Positions 14,072 through 48,000 of a stretch of DNA of 64,000 nucleotides are shown piece by piece. The stretch spans positions 42,259,111-42,323,110 of the forward strand of contig NC_092576.1 in NCBI RefSeq assembly GCF_037975245.1, read 5' to 3'. How positions within the stretch are numbered: the stretch's first letter is position 1; every line of letters starts with the position of its first letter. The notes under the pieces are model-generated. The model was not told the DNA's origin. It ran no database searches and worked only from the letters and a program-made list of their open reading frames with translations. Source of the DNA: Apostichopus japonicus. Lineage: Eukaryota > Echinodermata > Holothuroidea > Aspidochirotida > Stichopodidae. The translations under genes were made by a program, and so were the position numbers.

Positions 14072-14557
14072 TTAACGAATTAACCAAAGAAATTGAGAGG
14101 TGGGATCGTTGTCCAGTAGTTCGTAGAAACGGACGTCAGAAAGTTGCTTTTGCGCCTCTGCGACATAGTGGGCGGTGTCCATAACCACAATGGCTCCTCC
14201 TTTGTCTGCTGGTTTGATAATTATATCAGAGTTGCGACGGAATTCGTTTAGGGCCTTGTGGTCGCATCTGTCAAAGTTGCTGGGTGCTGGTGTCTTGGTG
14301 CAAATGGACGAGAGAAATGAACTAAGATGCGAGTTGGCCGTATTAACAAAGCTGTCTATAAACGTGTTACGGTTGTCTGGTGGTGTCCAGGGCTTCTTGG
14401 CTATGTTGCGTTGTAAGATAAGTAGGCGGTTAGACGGTTCTTGACTGGCTGCCCATTCTCGGAGGCGAACTTTCCGGGTGAATTGGTTAAAATCATTGGT
14501 CAGTTCCACGGGGTCCACCCGAGCTGTAGGGCAGTAAGAAAGCCCTAGTTCCAACAC
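14072..14557 (-). pseudogene. Penelope-like reverse transcriptase, N-terminal part
   Basis: Contains the conserved region before the fingers: an SDIIIKPADKGGAIVVMD stretch (about residues 108-125) typical of Penelope RT motif 1. The frame is lost after about 160 codons, around 14072. Confidence 0.75.
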
Positions 14558-14612
14558 ATGCGCCTGTCGTGGGGTGAGTTCATGGCAAGAAAGATTGACA
14601 ACCTGGGAAGTC

Positions 14613-15308
14613 TCAGACTCCTTGTTTATGGCTCCTTCGGTAGAGCGTGTTGAGCATCTTGTTGAGGTGAATATATTTGTCAGGTGTTGAGGAGGCGGTG
14701 TTGTTTCGGATGAGTTTATTAAGGATGGGAGAGCGGCGGATTAGGGATCCCAGTTTCTTGTTCTTCCGTTTGAGGCATTTGCTAAGTTCGATATGAAGGG
14801 ACTTACTCAAATGGTCGTTGATCTTCTTCACGATACCTGCATCTTTGATCCTGTTATGCCAGTTGAATCGTGAGAGGCAGTCCGTAAGGTGACGTTGTTT
14901 GGCATATGCATCCTTGAGTGATAGGTTGCGTAATTTGGTTGCAGTACTCTTTATAATGGCTGCCGAGCGTTCCTTACTCTTTGTCGAAAAGGATGTGCAG
15001 GTCAATGGGTTACGAAGAAGGAATCCTCTGGGGATAAGGTCTAGTTTTTTGCAGTTGGAGAGAAAGTAGATGGATGATCTCGTTTTAGCCAATCTACGTA
15101 AGGTTCTCTCGTGTAGATGTAGAATTTCTGGTTTTGATACCCCTTCCCCCCCCCCCCAGATTACGGGAAATGGCACTTCTCGGGCTTGATAATGACCAAC
15201 CAGATGTACACTTTTGACTGAGAACCAAGTTTTTCTCAATAGTCCTTTTTTATCATCCATAAACTTTTTGAAGATTGTCACCATGTCACATATCATGTTC
15301 GACCACAT
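14613..15308 (-). pseudogene. Penelope-like element, N-terminal region
   Basis: A 231-codon open segment rich in Lys/Arg (KCLKRKNKKL near residue 180), upstream of the RT. The frame ends at 14613, but the expected continuation (NLSCHELTPRQAHVLELGLS) lies in another frame directly downstream, so a frameshift separates the two. Its first codons may not be the true start. Probably a nucleic-acid-binding N-terminal domain, by position only. Confidence 0.6.
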
Positions 15309-16098
15309 CGCATCTCCTGTGGATCATTGCTTTTGTAGGTGATTCTACGTCGCGGCCCACAATATCTGTCAGTCCCACTTTCAAGGTGTTAAGCCCATTA
15401 TTTGTTCAGAATTTAAAAATGCACATTTCTCGTGAGTAAATTCACTTCAAAACATACCCATCATGTTGCACAAAATCTATTGACAACCAATATAGAAAAA
15501 CCTCTTTCAACCCCTGACAAACCGGTCAGAATTGCACGATTAGAAGGAAGTAAGAAGTTAATTTATTGGTGTAGAAATATTAAAACCTTTTACTACGGCG
15601 CCTCTAAAATTTCGTTGAAGGAAATGAAAAATACCCAGATATTTCCGAAACCAAACACTACACATATAAACAGATTGGAGGCTGTTTATCCTGGAACGCC
15701 ATTTTTATGCTCACTGATGCGATATGATATCTCCTGTTTGCTTTACGACTTCGAAAATATTGAAATGAGACTGAAATAAATAACTTTTATCTGTTTATTG
15801 TGCAATGCCCCACATTCTTTTCATTTCGAAAGACGCACAGTTTGAAGTTCATTACACACTGAAGGCTTCGATTCTCTATCTGCCTCCAGTTTAGGGAAGA
15901 TCTTAGGATTTTCATCCCTAGATGTCGCTAGATATTGCTAGATATCCATTCAGTACAATGTTCTTGGGATTTCTTGGGATTTTTCGGGGCCAAAATCAGG
16001 AGTGGTCACACTCCATATAGGTCAGTACACGACCTCTAAACGTCACTAATACACAACCCAAACACTTCGTCCCCGTTCTGGCGTAGTGACGACATTTC
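15309..16098. other. No gene recognised
   Basis: Non-coding sequence between the Penelope-like element and the next tandem repeat. Open frames here have no recognisable motif. Confidence 0.4.
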
Positions 16099-16512
16099 AA
16101 AATAGACAAGGAATTTGCATGGGCTATACGCAGATATCAACATACGTGTTTTAGTATTGTTTTCTTGAGTGATTAGGATGGGGTCGGATATGACGAGAGA
16201 AGGTGGTATAGAGGGCAAGGACAGCCGGCTGTTGAAAGGGGTGGTGTAATGGTCTGATTCATTTTTTAAAAAGAACGTTCACAATTTGATGCAATGAATA
16301 AAATAGACAAGGAATTTGTATGGGTTATGGGCGGATATAAATGTTTTAGTATGTATTTCTTGGGTGACATGGATGGTTTCGGATGGAGGGACGTTGAGGT
16401 AGGGGGGGGGGGCAAGGAGAGCCGGCTGCTGAAAGAGTGGCATATTGGTCCTATATATTTTAAAAGAACCCTCACTATTTTCTACAATGTATAAAATAGA
16501 CAAGGGATTTGA
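16099..16512. repeat. Tandem repeat, ~200-bp unit, two copies plus a partial third
   Basis: The units begin with AAAATAGACAAGGAATTTG at 16099, about 16300 and (AAAATAGACAAGGGATTTG) about 16493. Both full copies contain a GAGCCGGCTG- or ACAGCCGGCTG-like segment. Divergence between copies is considerable. Confidence 0.8.
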
Positions 16513-16920
16513 TGAAATGTGAACACATGAACACATGCAAAAATAATAGTTCCATTGGCGTAATCTGTCAAGTCGGAACTCTTATGAAGCACACAGACAA
16601 ATTGTGTGCAATTCTTCATTTTTAAGTTGGTGTATTACGTGAAATGTCTCTAACAATAGTTTCTAAGTATCCTTCAAACGTTTTCGAAGATTTTTCACTA
16701 TACTATTCCCTTAAACGGAATGTGAAATTGTTCTTACGCGCACAGGCACATTCATAATGTTCAACCAAACCTCTTGTGTGTCCTCAGATTTAAAGAAGGA
16801 AACAACTGTGCTATTGTCCAGGTGTTTCCAAGTTGTACTATAGTATGTTGTTCTTTCTTTTTATATCCTTCCTGTATACATATCACATTAACAGAGAGGA
16901 GTCATATAATACCTCAGTAA

Positions 16921-17160
16921 GAAGAATAACTAATATACAAGGTGATTTTGTTTTAAGATGATAGGATATCATATCAAATACATTTGCATATACACAAGTT
17001 AATACATAAAACGATATAACAAACAGACTTCAACAAGCAGTCCAAGAATAACTAATATTAAAGGGGAAAAATGTTAAGATGATAGGATATCATATAAAAC
17101 ACATCTACACATACAAAAGTTTATAAATAAAACGATATAACAAACAGACTACAACAAACA
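16921..17160. repeat. Tandem repeat, ~122-bp unit, two copies
   Basis: Two adjacent copies start with AAGAATAACTAATAT (16922 and 17044) and end with CGATATAACAAACAGACT. They share GATGATAGGATATCATAT, itself a short palindrome. Confidence 0.85.
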
Positions 17161-17279
17161 AAGTGCTCGGATGGAATGTATAAAGCAGCGCGGTAAATAA
17201 ATGAGTTTCTGTAAACTTACGTTCGGTATTTTTTTTTATAGATTTCTGCTCGATTTTTGCAGGATACTTTTTAGTACAG

Positions 17280-18350
17280 TATATAAAGGGTGATTCTGAT
17301 CACTGTTAATCTTATTAGCCATTATTGTGAACTCAGTTCTTGCAGCAGCATTTACTTTTTTCTAAAAGTATATTGCAATCTAAATTAAACATAGCTGATG
17401 TGTATTTAACTTCATTCTTCTTTCTTTGCTTTCTTGCAACATGGTACCAGACAGGCACTGCATATATCACATGTGCCAGAGTAGAATACTGGTATTGAAA
17501 ACATTTTCCTGAGCATTTTGGTTAAAGAGAGACACAACGTAAGCCACACTAGATACTATATACGTTTTTTAATACCTTGATACATTGCAATAAAAAAAGG
17601 TCAAACTGTCGTCGCTGTATACTTCCAGTACTCAGTTTTTGAGGTTCTAGCCACCTCAGATCCCTCAATAATAATAATACGTTGCGATCTTGATAGAATG
17701 ATACCTTCATGTTTTATGGTTTTCTTTTCCAAACAAATTTCCTCTATTTTGGGGGGTTACGCAATAAAGTCTTGTGGTCACATTTTGGAACTATGTCATT
17801 TACAGAACACTGATAATTTCATTGGTCAGTTTCAACAGAGCTCTTAGGAATTGTGCATGATACAGCAGTATCATCGGTATATTTTGTGACAGAAATGTGT
17901 GAATTTAACCTAATTTTATAAGTATATATGGTAAATAATATATCAGATAATGGACCCCCCCCCCCTACTCTAAGGCACACCAACCTTCATTTCCGATATT
18001 GCCGATAACCCTTTATCCAACTTAACTTGTCTAGACCATCCTTGGAGAAATTGTGCCAACAAATGAATAAGCCATGTTTCTTTGATAAATCCGAAAAAAA
18101 TCCTTCGTTAATTGATTTGGCAAGACAGTATGGAACGAATTTGAAGATTCAAGAAAAAGACCCTTTGTTATAATTCTTTCCTAACAATCTAAATGAGACA
18201 CAATATCATGGATTAATCAAACGTTTGATATCTACAATACATCTATTCTTCGAGTGGCTTGCAACTTACGTTCTGGAACAGTAAGGCCTTCTCCTTTCTT
18301 ATGTACAGCCACCTTATGGGTTAACAATCCCAATGTATGGAAACCAGGGC
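17280..18350 (-). pseudogene. Decayed non-LTR retrotransposon (LINE) reverse transcriptase fragment
   Basis: The minus strand reads GVP (near 17975-17967), then LLFTIYTYKIRLNSHISVT and a YTDDTA box (17881 down to about 17864), in several frames. GVP-x-GS...GPLLF followed by YxDD is the diagnostic order of LINE RT motifs 4 and 5, closest in style to CR1/Jockey-type elements. A poly-G run at 17955-17965 and several stops break it. More decayed downstream sequence continues to about 17280. Ends are approximate. Confidence 0.65.
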
Positions 18351-18742
18351 TGAGGGTGTATCTGTTTGGTGATGTTCATTTGGTTTGTAAGTCCATATTC
18401 TGACTTGGTTTATATCTCCAATAGGTCTGTTATAACTTCCCCTGTTATCCTGAACTTCTTAGGTTCTGTCAAATCTGAAGTTTGCTATGCAGATTTTCTA
18501 GTAATTCGGTCAACCCCCCCCCCCCCCTCCTAGTCCTTTGTAGCAAAGTAACTACTTGAGAATAAACTATACTAGTACCTTCCAAAGTTTCATGTAAAGT
18601 ATGTGACCTTCAACTATGTGACTAGGTAATACTAAGCCATAAGAAGGTAATTATATGTTAGGCTAGAGTTATGCTTGTGATGAGCAATGCCGCCAACAGC
18701 TAAGAGAAATCGTACTTCTTTAGGGAGATGTTACATTTTTAA

Positions 18743-19311
18743 AGGATTGGTTCAGGTGTCTGACATGACTATCTTGTATGAAAGAGCTTAAAAAGACAAA
18801 CAGAATAGTGACGAAACTACCATGATAGCATTCTCCGTTAAGGAGATATCACATTTTGAAGATTTCAAAATTTCTTTGCAAACGACTGGTGTAGAAAGAC
18901 TAACTGTGAGGGTGTGATGTCACATCCTCACTTCCTTAACATGTGTCAACATATTTCAATAAAAAATAATTACATTTTTTCACAAATCTACAAAAAATAT
19001 AATCAAACATTCTTCAGATGTTAAATCTCAAATACTTCCCTTGACACATAAGAGATCTCCTGACGTATAATTTGGTTGTGAGTCATAAAATCTTACAAAA
19101 TATTTTAATAAAATAACAAAGACTTTTCAGGAATGTGAGGATATGACGTCACAGGTAGTCTGATTTCAGCAGTTTCTACTCAATCAGATAGAACTTTAAA
19201 CTTGAATATCTCCTAAACGAAAAAAGATATTTGAATAATTTCTTCACTATTGGCTTTCTTTTATTGTCCTCTTTCATATAAGATAACATTTGTGACACCT
19301 TTACTATTCCT
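18743..19311. mobile_element. Palindromic MITE flanked by TTAA
   Basis: The two ends are inverted copies: AGGATTGGTTCAGGTGTC on the left and, reverse-complemented, AGGAATAGTAAAGGTGTC on the right. Similarity continues inward for about 200 bases (TATGAAAGAG, GGAGATAT, TGTGATGTCA/TGACGTCA, CCTCAC). TTAA lies immediately outside both ends (18739-18742 and 19312-19315). TTAA duplications are made by piggyBac and Kolobok transposases, so a non-autonomous member of such a family is likely. No coding capacity. Confidence 0.75.
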
Positions 19312-19315
19312 TTAA

Positions 19316-19992
19316 CGTTTCTTTATATATGAAACTGAAGACTGGAGGAAGTCTAAAGTTGAAACGAGCTTGTGTTTGCATGTTTTAATTTGTCATAATA
19401 CTGGTATTTGTTTATTGAACTGTTTACATTCACATTGGAAAGGAGACAGGAAACCGAAAAATTACAGTATATCGCACCCCACTCACCATCCCAGGTGGCA
19501 CTATGACATTAAACATTGGCATAACAAATAGCTCCATTACTTTTATAAAACAATTTACTCCCGTACCGTGCAAGATAATGGACTTAGATATTTTAGGGAT
19601 AAGTTCATCACTAGGATCTCGGTGTGATATAAGTTCATTATGATGGTTTGGGATTCCTTTCCTTTAATCCTTAGGTATGGTTAGACTAACACTAAGAATG
19701 GCTTAAATTAATTAACCTGGGTCTAGGTATCGTAGTCTTCGCGGTAACAATTAAAATTTGAGTGATTTATTTATCTTTTTGATACGAGTTACACCCATTG
19801 TCATCATTTTCCGTCAGTGACGTAAACCATATGTTTCCTCATATACACACAGCTCTAATTAAACACCGTTACACCGATTCAGTAGAGATAAATAACGTAA
19901 CGCCAGTCTACTGTCTATAGTTACTCGAGCAACATATACAAGCATCAATCAATTCGGCATCATTAACAGTGTGGCTGTCTGACTGTCTAAAG
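19316..19992 (+). promoter_or_regulatory. Upstream region of gene X, partly conserved with its inverted copy
   Basis: The roughly 60 bases before the start codon (from AAGCATCAA, about 19942) match the sequence before the inverted paralogous first exon at 50,046-50,130: AAGCATCAA, CATTAACAGTGTG and GCTGTCTG have close equivalents. This suggests a shared 5' UTR or promoter. No clear TATA box was identified. Confidence 0.35.
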
Positions 19993-43027
<23,035 letters not shown>

Positions 43028-44570
43028 TTTAACTTTCTCTGATTAGAAGGATTATTGATCATAGTTAAAGGTCGTTATTAAATACATGATGTTATATAAC
43101 GCATGAGAACTTTACTCAATAGTTACCACTTTGAATTTTTTTTGGTATTTAGTTACTAACAATTATATGAATATTGACTCATAATAATCGCGCGTAGTTT
43201 GGAAAACAAATTCTACTATTCGATGCCATTGTAACTCTTGGTTGTAATTCGTGATAAACTAATCAAAAAATATTGCGATGGATGAGGATAATAATCCAAC
43301 GGTGGTCAAGAATAGACGTTCAATAAACAACACGACTTGTTTGAAGACGACTTGTAGAAAAGAGACACTAAATCATAGTTGGATATCTGCAAAATAACAA
43401 TTACAACAATTATAACGCATACATATCTGGTGAAGTTAAATTGGCAGTCGTTTTTTGTTCGAACAACCTGTGGTACTTAAGTCAGCTGTTGACTCTGTGT
43501 ATGCTTCGTGAATGAACAATGTTAAAATAACGTGTAGCCAGATGTTGTCTGAATGCTTGATTCCCCCATACGATACAAATAGTTAATTTTGCATAGACGT
43601 TACACGGTACTATCATAACAATGCTGATGATGCCGCATAACGAGGCATTGATACTGTTGCAATCAATGCTTAATAGAATTGTTGAATAAGAAATCACCTC
43701 TCTTTCCGCTCTGTAACAAGCAATGTCAACGACCAACTGCAGGCCAAAGCATTTATCCATAGCATTTGCAACTATTGCGGTACTTTTGTGGGGCATGCTA
43801 TGATGTGCGATGCCTGTTTGTTCTACCATGATAACCACCAGGTAGTAACAGGTGCATAAGCCTTGACGACGGCCATGGATGGAGTTAATCCGATTGTTCA
43901 AGAGGTATCTCAAGTTGAGGAGTACATTAAACAGATAAATAAAGCTAGCCAAGACTCCAAATTAAATTCGAAGAACATGTTGATTCAGTAAAAAAAATGG
44001 ATCAATTAAAGTGAGACACCTGCCTTAGAAGTCGTGCGAATAAAGTGCAAATAAAGTGCCAGAGACTTCTTAGTCAGGTGGATGTAGGCAAAAATACAGA
44101 TTCTTGATATTTTAAAGACAAATACAACAACAAAACTTACATCATTCTCTTTTGTTATTGATTACATAAATTCATTTGGTATATATATATCATAAATGAC
44201 TTTCTAAATAAGATTTCTGAGGAAAGGGGATGATAAGTTCATGGTTGAGAAAGAAATAACAAAGTGGTGTTCGGAACTTCAGCCATAAAATCATATTGGT
44301 GAATTTTAATACATTGTCCTCATATTTCTGATTTTTCTCTTTCTAAATGTTATGTCGCACGCTAATATTGTAAGTAGTAGGATGAATAAATAAGTACACA
44401 GGAAACGAATATATGAGTTCACCATTTATTCCATGTCTTCCTGGGTGAGTACCTTTATAGCAACTGTCATATCTTATATTATATAATAACATAAATAAGA
44501 CAGACTCAGCAGAAGTCCGGAAGGGTCACAAACTGACCATATTGGTATGTAGGTCACAGGCATACGACAT
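43028..44570. other. 3' flank of gene X, partly duplicated near 54.7-55.5 kb
   Basis: No gene is seen. Segment 43,296-43,470 is similar to 54,840-55,030 in inverted orientation (GATATCTGCAAAATAACAAT matches the reverse complement near 54,925; CCAACGGTGGTCAAGA matches near 55,012). Segments 43,535-43,600 and 43,650-43,860 are similar to 54,668-54,760 and 55,170-55,475 in direct orientation. Confidence 0.6.
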
Positions 44571-45031
44571 GTGATATTATACAATGATCAATAATGGTCG
44601 GTTGGATAATAACTAATATATCACTTTGGTAATAATGGATGGCCGATTAGATAATAACTAATATATCACATTTTCCCCCTTGTTTTAAATAGAAAAGTAT
44701 TAGCAATTATGACAGAGAAATATTTATTTGTAAAACAGACTGAGGAGCATGTGGCTGGATAAATGGTAGACCTAGTCTATCATGACTTTGTACACCATGT
44801 AACAGATCAGACACTTCATCATCAGTAATACTAGGTACATTCCTTGAAAAAGGTGACATACGATCCACATTCCATGTCCTACCATCTGAAGTCACATAAG
44901 TACTAGGACCGACAACCTTTGTTATTTCATTTGGGGGTGTATATTTACTATATGGCCTTATCTGATCGATGACAGGTGATATTATACAATGAGTAATGAT
45001 GGTCGATTAGATAATAACTAATACATCGCAC
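44571..45031 (-). mobile_element. LTR-retroelement pol 3' fragment flanked by short direct repeats
   Basis: On the minus strand, about 44,965-44,707 encodes a segment with GPSTYVTSDGRTWNVDRM, a pattern typical of the C-terminal end of integrase in Ty3/gypsy-like polyproteins, and a stop near 44,707. It is flanked by related segments containing TGATATTATACAATGA and GATAATAACTAATA (44,571-44,625, 44,637-44,670 and 44,975-45,031). These could be remnants of terminal repeats, but proper LTRs were not defined. It is a short relic without other domains. Confidence 0.5.
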
Positions 45032-48000
45032 TAACCATGTGAAAATTGTCCATCGACGTTTTCTTCTTGCATAAATCTGGTTTTCAAATTCACCAGTTTG
45101 TTTAAACGCATCAATCTGGTAATTGACGTACTGCAGGCGAATAGGTAAAACGAGTGACTTGAAGTTAGCACTCCCATTTCCGCAGCAAATGCACTCAAAT
45201 GGTGTCAACACGCACTTGAAATGCCTATTATATATTACGTAAACATCGCGAACATATAAAGCCTACCATACCCAGTTGGTAAATGGACATAGCGTTGCAC
45301 ATTATACACACTCACACTCAAACCACAGTTCATAAACTGTTCGCTGAAATAGTGGTTCACGAATCAACTTTACAGTAAAAGGAAAAGTATTTGGAACACC
45401 GAAAGATGTAACTTTGCGGAATCGATGCCGGAGCAGAATGTGTGGTATCGAGAAGCTTACGCTTCGCAGAACTGTCCGATTGTAAACGTTAGAGTAGCCT
45501 ATATGCGAACATTCTTTGCGTTGGAACTGGATGTATAAACAACGAAGTGTCTGCTGTTCAAACTTATCTTGTGTCACCGATGCACTATATATATATATGA
45601 CGGCTTAACAGTTATTATATAATTTATAAGAAACTTCACCCAAAATTAGGGAAGAAATGAATCTGTATTCAATCGTGATTTTTGTTGTAATTATTGTAGG
45701 AACTGTAAAGAGCGTGGGTTATATCGCAATCTGCATTACGAAGGCGACGTTACTTTCTCTACTGTTCAAAGTATATTTGAATTATCCATCCTTAACGCTT
45801 ACAAACACGTTTCTATGTCAACCGAAACATTAGCGTTCGCATATTTTGAAAGCATGTTTGGAAAACGTGTTATTGTGTTTTAAGGTAACTTTTGAGGGCT
45901 ACAAGCCATTTCTTTATAAACAGGTGTTTTTTCTACCTCTTTGTTGACTTCTGCATTACCTTCGAAAAAATAGCGGGTTCAGCTAAAGGTAGAGATTATA
46001 AAGATCTGTGCATTCAAAGTGAACATTCTAGATTTGTTGACGGCAATGCAAAGTTATATGATTTCTAAGTAGGGGATGTATTTCAGTTGCTTCAACCGCT
46101 TATTTTGATTCACCATGAATAACAAAAAGTATTCAAAATGAGGTTTCAATCGTCACTTAGCACGTCAACTATTCAAGTGTAAAATCCTGAAAAAAAAATG
46201 TGGTTTCACACTGTTGCAATATTGTGGGATGAAACCCAAACAGGATATTACGCTTTACCGAATAATAAACTGAATATCAAGCGTTTCGATTTCACAAATT
46301 CTGACACATTAAAGGAAGTATAGGAATTTGAACTGAAGAAAATACTTGGTTTTAAGCTTCGAGACAATTCCATGCCAAAAGATTGGGTGGTATGGCAACA
46401 GGTGAGATGTAAAAAGAACACATCGGCTACCTTAGCATAATCCAGACACACATTACACGAACTATTAGTAAACCAGCAAAAGTAAAACGAAGGAAAGCGA
46501 TGAAACCTATTCGATATGTATTTCCAAGATTGTTATTAGAAATGGTTTGTCACGTGGGTATGCGAAGAGCACCTCCAATTATTGTAATAGTGAATTAAAT
46601 TCGAAAACATTTACTTTTGTTTTAGTTTAACATCCTTTAGTTTCTGCGATGAATGACATATATCTATCGACACAACAAGTCCAAATTACCGTGTGCATAT
46701 GTCTCTGTTTTACTTTTATGATAGTTGCGAAGAGGATAAATCAGCTGATTGGCTAATATTATTAATGTTAGCGCAATCATGGTGTGGTGTTCTTTTTAAT
46801 GTTGATAAGTAATGAAGCATGGAGTTTTATGAGAGTCTCAATACGTCTCTGCTGATGAACTACGACAAAAAAACTTCCGAAGCAGATTGTTTCTTATTCT
46901 AAATGCAAATTGGCAAGATGGGTTTACTACAGAAAAGCTGTCGCATTTAAAAGAAAAAAATATATTTTATCCTGTGAAAGCTATGGAGCGAACAGTTAGC
47001 GTAAAATAACTGCGACCGCCTTTTATCGATTGCCATTATTGCAAAGTGTGTACTAATTCAATATGATTGCAGTTATTGACGCACCATTTAACAACTTATA
47101 AACTTAAACAAGATACATTAACAAAGTCAAGTAGATGTAATTCCATGCTTCAATGTTACCTTCATTTCCTTTCCCAATGATCTCAATGTGAAGAGTGTAA
47201 AGGCAAAGCAATACAGTCAAACTCTTAGCTTTCTGCAAAAAAAAAAGGGAAGACATATTCACCTTTCGTTTTCGAACTAACAATGAATGAAACAATGCTA
47301 TTCTTGATAAAAGGAAAGAGGAAGCTTCCTACAGCCTTTTCAAACTTGCGAAAGTAAAAGAAAAATGAGCAGTTATGCCACGATGTAAATTTCAGATCTA
47401 AGTAGCCACGCAGCACTTTTGAAAAAGGCCAACACCAAAATACCACAGTGTAGAGTATGTACGTAAGGACGTGAATTTTCTTAACATCAAGGTTGCAATT
47501 ACCATTTTATATGAGGGGGTCAATAGTTGTCGCGTCTTCCTAGGAACGTTCTGTAATATATATATTAAATGGGAAGGGTATAAGTCGTGATAAAACAAAG
47601 TTAAAAGACAACCATGCAAAATAGTGTTACGTTGGTACATTTAACAAAATATTGCAGATTTTGTGCTATGTAGGTTGTACCACACATATATATTACGTAT
47701 TTATCATTTGGAGTTTAACTGATTGTTAGCAGCCCGGCTCAACTCAGCAGTCGAATCGAATAAAGAAAAAATAAGTGAAAGAAACCAAAAGCCTTGAAGA
47801 AATCTAATATAGAATGAAAGCAAAATAGGAAACGTTTCATTTTGTTCAGCCTTAATTACCACACTTGTTAATACTTTTAAACATGTGTTGACTTATCCCG
47901 TTTCAAGAAGTACTTCATTGCAACTCAGTTTGCATGGAAACCAAATGGAACATGTTCTTATATCTCTGTATTTAAGGCATCCAATACTTTTCATAGAGCA

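Larger units (their letters stand above)
12283..15308 (-). mobile_element. Penelope-like retroelement, frameshifted copy
   Basis: The minus strand carries, in order, an N-terminal region (15308-14613), an RT N-terminal part (14557-14072), RT fingers (about 13956-13682), the RT palm and thumb (13713-12862) and a GIY-YIG endonuclease (12833-12339). This order, with a C-terminal GIY-YIG after an RYIDDIF-type RT, defines endonuclease-bearing Penelope-like elements. The parts are in different frames. Shifts lie near 14610-14640, between 14072 and 13956, near 13690 and at the G-run 12871-12880, so this copy cannot make one protein. Target-site duplications and terminal repeats were not identified. 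Confidence 0.85.

Noticed and set aside
13017-14444. Plus-strand open frames over the Penelope-like element
   Set aside because: They are antisense shadows; the RT and GIY-YIG motifs are all on the minus strand.
16922-17160. CRISPR-like array, also considered for 61,005-61,797
   Set aside because: The units are contiguous tandem repeats without unique spacers, and the genome is eukaryotic.
46285-46430. LRR N-cap exon of the inverted relic
   Set aside because: It lies at the expected distance from exon 2 and has a weak resemblance (GMELSRSL), but the cap cysteines and the donor are missing. Too weak to annotate.
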